64,000 nucleotides of DNA from assembly GCF_047496725.1 (NCBI RefSeq), contig NC_132986.1, forward strand, positions 8,392,031-8,456,030, written 5' to 3'. Under the pieces are notes generated by a model, which was given only the letters and a program-made list of their open reading frames with translations, was not told the DNA's origin and did not search any database. This document shows, one piece after another, positions 38,319 to 48,411 of the stretch. Each line of letters starts with the position of its first letter. The stretch's first letter is position 1. The position numbers and the translations under genes were made by a program. The stretch is from Anoplolepis gracilipes (taxonomy: Eukaryota; Arthropoda; Insecta; Hymenoptera; Formicidae).

Positions 38319-39326
38319 ACTATGTTCTGCAGATTTTATTCGATTGAACGTTGTTATCCAAACAAGCAGAGGAGGTTCCTGCATGATCCATTCAGCAAAC
38401 TCTGCTTCAGTAACTCCAAGTCCTCCTTGAGACTAAAATGTGTTTTAAAAGATGATTTAATACCTCATTTTCAATAAAAATAATGAACACAAAATAACTT
38501 GTATTATACCTTTACAAAACAGGCATCTATATGTGTCTGAATCTGTTCATACCCATATGTTATAGTTTCTCCAAGCATTTCTGTTATTTTACAGATATTT
38601 GTTAATAAAGTATGCAAACCAGCTCTGGATAAACATGCATTGTGATCTGCTAGCTGCTGATATAAATACCCATATTTTTCTTGTAATTTACCATTACTTA
38701 ATAATACCAATGCAACTTTTACTGAAAACACTAAAATATTTCCAGTATTTTGTCTGAAATGTTAAATACATTTTTATATTTTATCAGAACCTTTTTTTCA
38801 CTATAAAATTATTTGTTGCTGATATTACATATATATATATATATATATTTATAAAGACACTTCAAAGCACAGCAAAATCATTAATATGTTAACATTATTT
38901 ATATAAAATATAAAGAAAGATAGGAAGAAAAACAAAAACTTACTTGTCAAAAGTATTCAGAATATAATTTGTAGCAAGCTTTGTTAGAAAATCAACATCA
39001 AAATTGAAGTTACTTTCTTTCTGTGCCGCAAAATAAATATCAGATAAAACATCCTCGATCTCACTTGAGTCTAAATTAACACAATTTTCAGTGATGGAAA
39101 GTCTATGACGTTCAAATACTCCTGCTATTAATTCCAATTGCACATGTTGCACTAAATAAAATAAAATAGTTAAAAAAAGGTCAATTTTTTTATTTTACAT
39201 AAAATTAAAGATAATGAGAAACTTACTATTCAATTCTTTATGTAATATTTGCATCTTAGCAGCAGTTCTATAAGATGCATAACGAATGCCATTACATTCT
39301 TGTATAGATCGCATCATATTTTCCAT
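36528..39326 (-). CDS. DYTN: dystrotelin-like protein (dystrophin superfamily, ZZ domain)
   Basis: Member of the dystrophin/dystrobrevin superfamily closest to dystrotelin; in Drosophila the related protein is Discontinuous actin hexagon, which acts in cortical and membrane organisation in embryos. Ten minus-strand exons: 39326-39227, 39151-38944, 38753-38510, 38432-38321, 38200-38034, 37973-37864, 37785-37563, 37503-37173, 37084-36794, 36649-36528; product 635 aa. Residues about 1-220 form the EF-hand-like region (NGIRYASYRTAAKMQ; LVFSVKVALVLLSNGKLQEKY; WIMQEPPLLVWITTFNRIKSAEH). The ZZ zinc finger is at about 222-277 (CSSC, CLKC, CQEC cysteine pairs plus HKLKH). A coiled coil is at about 325-388. 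The C-terminal tail of about 245 residues is Ser/Asn-rich and not recognised. The pieces HNIKCSSCKVTPVQGPRYTC and CFLLGKTSNKHKLKHPIREFC are the strongest match to dystrotelin. Confidence 0.85.
38282..38316. repeat. (CA)n microsatellite in dystrotelin-like intron
   Basis: About 17 CA units immediately downstream (in gene sense) of the exon 4 donor GTAAGTGTG. Confidence 0.95.
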
Positions 39327-40272
39327 GGTTGAATATTGTCACTTTGAGTTAATCTTGTTTGTATCTATTTATACAACATATATACAGCATATAAAATAAT
39401 CTTATTTATTGCTGCAATGCAAGAAATAATGTTATAAAGAAATATTAACACTAATTTTTAAAAAACATTACATTTAATTTTTTTATCTGCACGTTAGCTA
39501 TATAAACACAGAGACTAAATCATTTATGTATATTTCTAATTAATAAAACAATTTAATCAGGTGTGATATTAATTGTACAACAGAACTAATATACATATTA
39601 AATATATACATAAAGTTTTAGATTATAACAAATTAGTATTATTAGAAGAGTATTAATATAAAAATTTGGAAAAAAAGCTTACTCTCTATCAGCTCAACAT
39701 AATTGGATAGTTTAAATATTGATGTAAACAACAAATTTACGTTTAAATCGTAGATAACGAAACATATAGATAAGCAAAATTGTTAAGGAATGCAAGAATT
39801 TACTAGAAGTCGAGTAAAAATCAAACCTAATATAGATCTTGAAGAATAAACCAATGATATTACGTATCTGTAATAACGAACTAATTTTGGATGTGTTTCG
39901 TTTGGTGCTACAAGAATATATCGAATCGTTTTTGATTGACCAATCAGGACGAAAAGAAGAAAGATTTTAAAATAGTTCGAATCTTTTGTGATGTCAAATG
40001 GAACGCATCTTTTGATATTCTTCTCAGAACATATGTCAGGGATGTCAGAATGAAGAGCGAGCACATGTATACGTATGTCATACGTCATTCCTTCCACTAC
40101 GATTGCATGTTCTTGCTTTTGCATTCTGTCATCCCTGATACATATATACGTGTATATATGTATATATATATAACTTGGCGCAATACGAATTTTGCGTAAG
40201 CACGTGTCAGAACGAGACATCGAAATTAATGAACATAGGAAATAAGTTATCGTCCAAAGAGAATATTTAATC
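39327..40272. promoter_or_regulatory. divergent spacer, dystrotelin-like and RIOK1
   Basis: Contains the upstream sides of both genes. A hairpin-forming segment is at 40031-40145 (separate entry). A 160-codon minus-strand open frame crosses it but is not coding. Confidence 0.45.
40031..40145. ncRNA. pre-miRNA-like hairpin (candidate)
   Basis: Arms 40031-40067 and 40106-40145 pair over nearly 40 nt with about five mismatches and a small bulge; the segment CAGGGATG sits in the left arm, with CATCCCTG in the right. The loop is about 38 nt. This is the size of a microRNA precursor, but a short MITE would look the same and there is no expression evidence. Confidence 0.35.
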
Positions 40273-42683
40273 ATGTCAGAAAAATTCGAAGAGGGTCAAT
40301 TTAGCGACGCCGAAGAAGAGGACAAAGTACCATGCATGTAAGGACCACTTTGACTAAACTCCAGTTAATTCTTTTTCTTTTTCTTCTCATGGAAATATCC
40401 ATAAGAAAGAAAAAGAAAATTAATTAACCGGAATTGATTGAAGTGGATCCTAAGTATTATATTTTAGATAAATATATTTCATTTTCAGCAAGTGTATCAT
40501 GAATAAAGTAATCATTTAAATTTAAAAAGTAACCTAAAAAATTACTAAAGAAGTTGAAGTTATTTATAAATTATTTACACAATGACAAATATATATTAAT
40601 AAGTAAAGAAATAGAAATGGCTCTCTTTATTCTTAATAATAAAACAATAGTAAAGCAAATATATATTATATTTGTTAATTCTTTAAAAAACCTACTATAT
40701 ATTTATATTTCATTATAATATATATAATATTGCACTACATATATCATTATACATATATATATATATATATATATATATGTATTTTTATACATACACTATA
40801 CATTTATATTTCATTTTTCATAGACAAAACCAAGTCAAAGAAACATTTGATATGTATGTCCATGTGCAACTCGAGAAAAAAGTGGCCAATTTGCATGTTA
40901 CATTCAATGAAGAGATCAACATTGAAGACAGTGACAATGATGAATATTATTGTAACGATTATGATAATTTATATGAAGATAAGAATATTGTTATAAAAAC
41001 GAGTTCACAAAGACTCAATACTCAAGAAGCATCTACCAAGGTAACAAATTACCAACCAAAACATAAATTGTTGACTCGTTATGCCAATAAGATTAATTTA
41101 GAGAAATATGAGGGTCCATCATGTTTACCAGATCATGTAGCCAATGTATTGATCGAAAATGACAAACGTGTTGATAAAGATCGCATAAGAACGAAAGATA
41201 AGAGTGATCACGCAACGACCGAAAATGTATTGGATTCACGTATCAAGAAGAAATTGCACAAACTGTTTGAGAGAGGAGTATTAGCGGAAATAAATGGTTG
41301 TATCTCGACTGGGAAAGAAGCCAATGTATATTATGCTAAGTCGAAAAACGGAGACGAGATTGCTATAAAGATATATAGAACATCCATTCTAACATTTAAA
41401 AATCGAGAAAAGTATATTAGAGGAGAGTATCGTTTCGATCACGTGTACTCTTTGCATAATCCACGCAAAATGGTAAAAATTTGGGCGGAAAAGGAATTTT
41501 CTAATTTAAAACGCTTGGAACAAGCTGGTGTCAGAGCACCACAGCCACTTTTATATGGTGGTCACATGTTGTTAATGGAGTTTCTGGGTTCAAACGGCTG
41601 GGCAGCACCTAAACTAAAGGACGCTACGCTTACAGATTCAAAATCGAGGATGTTGTACAGAGAGTGTATTGAAATTATGTGGAAAATGTACAACAAATGT
41701 AGGCTTGTTCATGCTGATTTAAGCGAGTATAATATATTGTATCACAATGAATCGATTGTAATCATTGATGTTTCACAGGCAGTAGATCGTGATCATTGTA
41801 ATGCAATTGAATTTTTAAGGAATGACTGCAGCAATATTACAGGTATGAAAAAAGTATTTTATGACATTTTTATTTAATTATAATTAAAAAATCTATCTCT
41901 AATATATTAATATTATTTTTTCAGCATTTTTCAAAAAGCGTAAAGTGGGAGTTATGTCACTTCAAGCACTATTTGATTTTATAACGGATCCAACTATAAA
42001 TGAAAAAAATATGGACAAATATCTGGACATTCAGATGCAAGAGGCAAATAAAGAAAATGATCCACAGCAGCAAATAGAAGAGGCAGTTTTTAAGCAAGCT
42101 TACATTCCTCAAAGATTAACTCAGGTATCATCTATTATTATAAATGCAATACAATATCTAATATTCATTTGAATAAAGAAATAAAATTTCTGTTGAAAAG
42201 ATATAAGTTTTTATTTTGTATATTCTTTTGTAGGTAGTCAATGCGGAACGTGATATAAATCTTGCAAAATCTGGAAAAGATTTGATTTATAAAACATTAA
42301 TTGGCTTGAAAGCGGATTTATCTAAGCCTGCAGAAACACCTGAGATCCTAGCTGACAAACACAAGAAAGATAACAAAAATATAGAAGACGAAAGTGATAC
42401 TTGCTCTTCTGAAGGTAGTGATAATTCTGATAGTGAAAATGATAGTGAAGATAATAAGAGCAAATTCGTAAATTCCGCTAGGCCCCGAAACGAAAGCCCC
42501 GACAGTAAAAAAGTAAGATACATATTATTTTTTTCTGTACTATTGTTTAACTGTTTAATAAATTATCTTTAATTTTAGGCGCGTAAAAAGGCGGTCAAAG
42601 AACAGCAAGCAGAAAAAAGGAAAACTAAAGTAAAGAAGCATGTAAAGAAACGTAAAATAAAAGTATCAAGAGGAGGAAAATAA
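40273..42683 (+). CDS. RIOK1: RIO kinase 1 (40S ribosome maturation kinase/ATPase)
   Basis: Atypical kinase/ATPase needed for late cytoplasmic 40S maturation, also linked with PRMT5. Exons 40273-40337, 40824-41842, 41925-42124, 42234-42512, 42579-42683, giving 555 aa (human 568). The large exon 2 holds the RIO domain: P-loop ISTGKEANVYYAKS, AIKIYRTSILTFKNREKYIRGEYRF, the hinge LLMEFLGSNGWAAPKLKDA, catalytic LVHADLSEYNILYH and the metal-binding IIDVSQAVDRDH. The tail is acidic (DTCSSEGSDNSDSEND) then lysine-rich (KKHVKKRKIKVSRGGK), typical of RIOK1. Exon 1 (65 nt) supplies the acidic N-terminus MSEKFEEGQFSDAEEEDKVP. Intron 1 begins inside an inverted repeat. Confidence 0.96.
40338..40455. repeat. 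imperfect hairpin at the RIOK1 intron 1 donor
   Basis: Left arm GTAAGGACCACTTTGACT through the TTCTTTTTCTTTTTCTTC tract pairs with the right arm ending GAAGTGGATCCTAAG, about 50 bp each side. The intron's GTAAGG donor is in the outer stem. Probably a small MITE. Confidence 0.65.
40751..40778. repeat. (TA)n microsatellite in RIOK1 intron 1
   Basis: Uninterrupted TA tract about 45 bp before the exon 2 acceptor. Confidence 0.9.
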
Positions 42684-43526
42684 ATAAATTCATGTAAAAA
42701 AAAGGATATGACAAGATTAAACAATGTGCATCTACATTGATAATTTGTGATAATAATTTGACAATGAATTTGGTCAGATGCACTAGTGTGCACTAGTGCA
42801 AATTAAAGATCATACATAAATTTACAACAAAATAAAAACAAATAATTAAAACATTAAGATAATTATAATATAAATATAATAGTATTCTATTTTAATAATT
42901 TGCTAATATGCTAATTTAATTTGTACGATGACCGAATTTGCTATGAATCAAGTTGTTTTTCCAAATAAGGTTAGCATATTAAAAAAAAAAGTATTAAAAA
43001 ATTCTGTCAATTATTTAAAGATGTTTAAGCAAAATTTGACATTTTTATATGCCAGTTGCACATAAAAATACACCATACACGATACGTGTCAGGCATCTTT
43101 TTATTAACCATTTCATAGGGACTTTTTTTATGTTGTAAAGTATTCTCCTTTACAGGCAGAAGATGGCGGTAAGGCGCCTTTTCATTTGCAAGAAAAAATA
43201 CATATGTATGATTTACCATCTAATAGTTGATTTAATCGTGATGTATTCTGTTTAAAAAATTAATCGTTTAAATTATTGATTGTTTTGAGTTATTATTTAT
43301 TAAATAATTAACACAGTGATGTATATGTATACATCATATGTATACGTACAGAGATTAAGATATTTTAATATATAAATTTAAGTTCCTGTCAAGATATATA
43401 TGAAAAATATATATATTCTCTAATAAGCATGAATTCATGTATGTCAAAACATTTCTATTCTCGTGTTCATATACTTAAATACGTACTCGATATATTAAAA
43501 GTATAGTATTGAAAATAAGCTTCAAA
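42684..43526. other. spacer between RIOK1 and the XRCC3-like gene
   Basis: AT-rich, with a tandem palindrome TGCACTAGTG at about 42778-42800 and AATAAA signals after RIOK1. No gene. Confidence 0.5.
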
Positions 43527-44942
43527 ATGGATGGTTTGCTAGGTATTGTTGAAAAAAAGGATATTTTCTTATGATTATCGAATAAGAATATTTTGTATAC
43601 ATATATTTATATATAAAATGATTTTTATGATTATACGCCAGTGACAAATGCAGCTGCTATTAAAGAGAAGTTTCTTACAACCGGTTGTTCAAAACTGGAC
43701 GCGATATTGAAGGGCGGTATACCCTGTCGAGGTATCACGCAAATTTACGGTGCTGCTGGTACTGGAAAGACACAGTTGGCTTTGCAGTTATGTCTCTCTG
43801 TCCAACTGTCAGTAACCGCGGGCGGTCTCGGAGCTGGTAACAATCAAAAAGTCTAAAACAATAATATGTTAGCTCAGGAGATATAAAGTCAAATAACAAA
43901 TAAAAGTTTCATGTAGCTTTGGAACTTGATATATCTCCTAAATCTCCTTGACAAAAAAAAAAAAACATCCAATATATATTTTAAATACAATTTCTTAAAT
44001 CAAAGAGTACAAATTTTGATTATCGGATTTGCACAAATAAGTTTTTAAGGTTTTTTTTTTCTCTTATTTTGTTTTTTCAAAAATATGCATAATATTATTG
44101 TGAGTTAAAATACATATATATGATTGGAATATATCTATGTTAACAGGTGCGATATATATTTGTACAGAAACTGTTTTTCCATCAGAAAGATTGCAACAAT
44201 TGCTGCAGAACTCGGAATTAGCTAAAGCTCATTCTGTGAATGGAGATGTAATATTCGTGACTCATATAGCTACCATTGTAATTATAATATTAAAATTTAT
44301 TATATATTTTTATATTGTTAATTATACATATATTAAAAAACAGTTTAAAATTAATAATACAAATGATCTAATAAAATACATTACTAATTCTCAAAATATT
44401 AACTCGTTAATACAATTGATTTTACACTTATTATATGTATAATAATATACAATAAATGTTATAGGACGAATTAGAACTATGTCTGCAGCGTAAAGTCCCA
44501 GCACTGATGAATATTCATAAAATAGGATTATTAGTGATTGATTCAATAGCAGCACTTTATAGAGTAGAAGATTGGAAAGATCAGTTACAAGGCAAAAGTA
44601 AAAGGAATGTTGGGAGACAATTACACGAACTTTGTAAAAATGATGACTTATGTGTGATCTGTATTAATCAGGTAAATATTAAAACAATTGTTATAATAGA
44701 TATCGAATTAAATTTCTATGCATTTTTAGGTTTCTGCAGTTATAGATAATCACAGTGTTATTTCTGAAAGTGCAATTGAACAACCAGCTTTAGGATTTAC
44801 TTGGTCAAGCATGATAACTTCTTCCATATATTTCTACAGAAAAGATTCCGCGCGATATGCTTGCATAATGCTAGCTTCATATTTGCCAAGAATTACTTTT
44901 CAATTTATAGTGAGCAAATCTGGAGTCAAAGTGATTCAATAA
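43527..44942 (+). CDS. XRCC3: RAD51 paralogue, XRCC3-like (spindle-B type)
   Basis: DNA repair ATPase of the RecA/RAD51 family working in homologous recombination. Exons 43527-43542, 43642-43836, 44147-44277, 44465-44671, 44730-44942 give 253 aa. Walker A is GAAGTGKT (Lys48) after GGIPCRGITQIYG; Walker B is KIGLLVIDSIAALYR; the AIYICTETVFPSERLQQL, HIATIDELELCLQRKVPAL and CVICINQVSAVIDN segments match XRCC3 more than RAD51C or RAD51D. The predicted N-terminus is only about 41 residues before Walker A (about 100 in human XRCC3), lacking the helix-hairpin-helix region. Exon 1 (16 nt) is the weakest part of the model; a further upstream exon may have been missed. Stop is 39 bp from the RPUSD1 stop on the other strand. 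Confidence 0.85.
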
Positions 44943-44981
44943 ATTTGCGCGCATCATATGTAACAAAAATTCTTTTTAATT

Positions 44982-46105
44982 TTATTCTAGTTTACTTATA
45001 TCGCAAAATATATTTTCATCCAAGATTTTGATCACATTTTTCACTTTATAATCAGAAAATATAGAAGCGTTAAATGGATCTACTGTTCTTACATCTATAT
45101 TTTCAATATCACAGTTTAATATTAACCTGAAAAGTAAATATAACATTAGTAAATAATATTAGTAATTATGCGACCCAAACAGTGAGTTTCTATATAAATT
45201 TTACCTGAGAGAATGAAGATAAGTTCTACGAGGCTGTATATCTTTGCCATCGCTGTATGTATAATCTCCTATAACTGTATGACCAATATAATGGCAATGT
45301 ACCCTCAATTGATGCCGTCTACCTGTGCCAGGTGCTAGCAATATTTTAGTAGCAGGTTTGTTTTTCCAAGATCCATGTTCCAATACTACTAATATTGTAT
45401 AAGAGTTACGTGGCTTTTCACAAAAGATACTGTCATTTGTACACATTTTATGATTGCCACTTTTTTCTCGGATATCATCACCTAGTTAGGAAAAGATAAA
45501 ACTCAATCTTTTCTCTAGTTTAATTCTGTTCCAGTATTATTGCACTCTATTATTCTAATTGCTAACCAATAGGCTTGTCGATTATGATGTGAGGTTCATG
45601 TATATGACCGTGTACCAATGCTAAGTAGAACTTTTGTACTTTTTGATTTTCAAAAGCCGACGATGCTGCTCTGGCTGCCTTTTTATTTAATGCTATGCAC
45701 ATGATGCCGCTCGTGGGATAATCCAGTCGATGCACAAAATAAAATTCGTGGCGCAGTTTTGGGTTAACCAAGTCCGGTAGCATTTTTCGCAATTCCAACT
45801 GGACAGTATTCTGAAAACATAATAACTGATTAATATGAGAATATTTTATGCATGCGCGTCAAGCAATATGTCCTCACCCTCACCTTTCTGTCAGGATTAT
45901 TACTATTTATATACATATCGTACGGCTTATCGACTACTAAAAAGTTCTCACTATGATACACAACCTTGACAGGTCTACATTTCTTGTTCCAATCGTTGAC
46001 TAACCTCTCGATATATTGTTGTATTAAATGAATTATCGAATGTACGAAATAACAGATAATTAGAGTGCACGTGTTTAAAATTGTATCAATGTTTATTCTA
46101 ACCAT
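44982..46105 (-). CDS. RPUSD1: RNA pseudouridylate synthase domain-containing protein 1
   Basis: RluA-type pseudouridine synthase predicted to modify RNA; substrate unknown. Minus-strand exons 46105-45884, 45810-45567, 45481-45205, 45126-44982, giving 295 aa. The core starts at VVYHSENFLVVDKPYDMYIN. The catalytic loop is FVHRLDYPTSGIMCIALNKKA (Asp104), followed by YLALVHGHI, GTGRRHQLRVHCHYIGHTVIGDYTY and RRTYLHSLRL. The N-terminal 45 residues before the core are not shared with human RPUSD1. An alternative start at 46160 (MAAKWKHRQAK) would need a poorly defined intron within the 5' part, so it was not used. The short C-terminus lacks the long tail of the human protein. Confidence 0.88.
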
Positions 46106-48250
46106 TGTAAAGTAAAATATTATTTATCTTGGCTTGACGATGCTTCCACTTTGCGGCCATTTCACCCAGAGACAGAAATGTCACAAGAAGAACGTAGTAT
46201 ATGATGCGAATATATACATTAGATTAAAGAAATATTTAAATGTGTAAATAATTATATAATTACATCTTATATATTTTTATAAATTCTTTTTCGTTACGGA
46301 AATTATTTTTAATATATCCGAAAACATATGGATGAATAAAATTTTATGAATTATGCATGATCCTCACGAGATTGCACGATATATACAATAAGAATGTGTA
46401 TACAAGGATGCGCAAGAATGCGTAAGAATCAGGGAAAATATATGCATCTTCATCTCTTTTTTTAAACAATCGAGAATTAAATATTTATATAAATGTTTTT
46501 TTTTTTTTTTTTTTATTTTTATTTTGGAAATCAATAAATGCACTTTTATTATTACTTAATAGAAAAATAGCCAATGATTCATTAATTTATTTTTTTATAA
46601 AAAAAAAACTTTTTTCTGAAATATAATCTATATAATTCTCGACATAAAACTTTTTTCCTCTATATTCTCACAATCAGACTATAACATAGCCGTAATAAAA
46701 CTTAGCGTGAGAACTTTATTTTAGCATTGCATATTACACGGATAATTGATGACGATCGAGAGACAGTGTAGAAATTTGCTATAGTATAAAGCGACTGGTA
46801 TACATACGCGTTCTTATTTACACAGATGACACAAAGCCCGTACCAAGAGATATGTATCTAGAGAAGAATCGTGTTCCATACAAAACATCTCTCAACATGT
46901 ATTCGCACAAGGAGATTGCGTCCACCGTACCTGTTCAACATAAAATGTAATCGAATGATCGAGCGGATGAAAGAAGGATAGTGTATGCAACAAACATATG
47001 CATACATCCTTTTATTTTATTATACGATATTTGATTTATTTTAATCCCGTTTACTACAGTAGGGATAGTTAAAGAGTTAACATAGAGATATTTATATCCA
47101 TATGTAAGAATGAATGTCATTTCTTTGTATCATAAATACATTACTCAAATTAATAAAGAATTAATTTAGAAATAAAATTGCACATGTATTGTTTGCATTT
47201 AATTATATTAAATCTTATATTTTGATATAAAATTTCATTATTATTTACAGATATCCAATTTACATATCATATCATCTAAATCGAATATATATATATATAT
47301 TTATCAGAATAAAATATATATTAAAATCATATAAGAGAGTACATTGAGAAAATTGAATGCTTCATAATTATAATATACTTTATAAGCGTTATATACTTAT
47401 TTTATGCTCTATATATAAACGTATGCATATACGTACAATTATGTGATATATCTTGTCCGAGGAAAATTTGTGCAATCCGAGCACTCGTATGCAGGTGATG
47501 GCAGCGTGGTAGGCTGGATGAGACAGAGATACATTATGCAAGTTTGCGTCACGCGGGTTTATTGCATCAGCTCTACGCGGACGGAGAAGCCGCGGCTGTT
47601 TAGGTTTCTTATAATTGGAGGACATTTCACGTGCACATTTCAACGGCATCTTGACGCGTCGATCGCGGCATTAAGGCCTTTCTTCTGATTCCCCTACAAA
47701 ATTATTGGAGATTGAGTAATAGAGAATATAGTTACGTATGTCATAATCAATTAAGTACGACAGGCATTGTGTATGTACCACATATAAATTTCAATATTGT
47801 ATTACGTAATTTTTTGTATCAATAATAAAAGCCTTATTATACATTTTTGTTTGTCACTCAATAAACTTTTACATTGATATCATTATGAGGTTTCTCACTT
47901 CTTATATTAAGAACTTTAGAACATACAGTCAATAAGTACAGTCTTATAATTGTTTTTTTATAAAGAAGAGATGTTAGAGTGATATGTCAAGGATTGTTAA
48001 AGCTCCACGCGAGAAAATTTAGAGACGTTCAAGATGATTACGAGTTAACGATTCGCCGGCGCAACGCGATCGCAGAGATATAGAGCGCGAATCTGTTCGT
48101 GATTACGCTTACTTGTACGCCGATCTGGCTCTCTTTTCCATCGTCACCGTCGATTCCGCGTGGCATCTCGTGACACACTTGCATCGAACTGTTGCTGTAA
48201 ATCTTACCGATTGCACCAAACTATGATCTAGAAACGCGGATGAGTCCCGG
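46106..48250. other. intergenic, RPUSD1 upstream to resilin promoter
   Basis: AT-rich with mononucleotide T runs (46498-46515). A GC-richer patch at 47440-47700 has open frames of about 80 codons on both strands (minus: starts 47649, contains KPKQPRLLRPRRADAI). Neither looks like a known family, and I leave it unassigned. 48030-48250 is CpG-richer and leads into the resilin promoter. Confidence 0.45.
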
Positions 48251-48252
48251 GA

Positions 48253-48290
48253 TATATAAAGAGCGAAGCGGACCCCATGTTTGTCATTCC
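48253..48290 (+). promoter_or_regulatory. resilin core promoter (TATA plus Inr)
   Basis: TATATAAA at 48253-48260 lies 33 bp before a TCATT initiator-like start at about 48284-48288. The spacing is that of a focused insect TATA promoter. The 5' UTR would then be about 125 nt to the ATG at 48412. Confidence 0.6.
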
Positions 48291-48411
48291 CTCGAGACTA
48301 TCCTGTGCTGGAAGGGTAGTAACGAGAGCAGGGAGAAGGACTCTCCCTCGGAGAGATAAAGTAACAAAAATTTGTTTTCTCTGCCGCTGAAAAGCACCGA
48401 GTGTCGTCAAC

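Noticed and set aside
39783..40274. 163-codon minus-strand open frame upstream of RIOK1
   Set aside because: It runs through the hairpin at 40.03-40.15 kb and TA-rich DNA, has no family match and overlaps the RIOK1 start.
46106..46160. Upstream RPUSD1 start at 46160
   Set aside because: It stops at the in-frame TAG near 46098 unless an intron with a poor acceptor is assumed.
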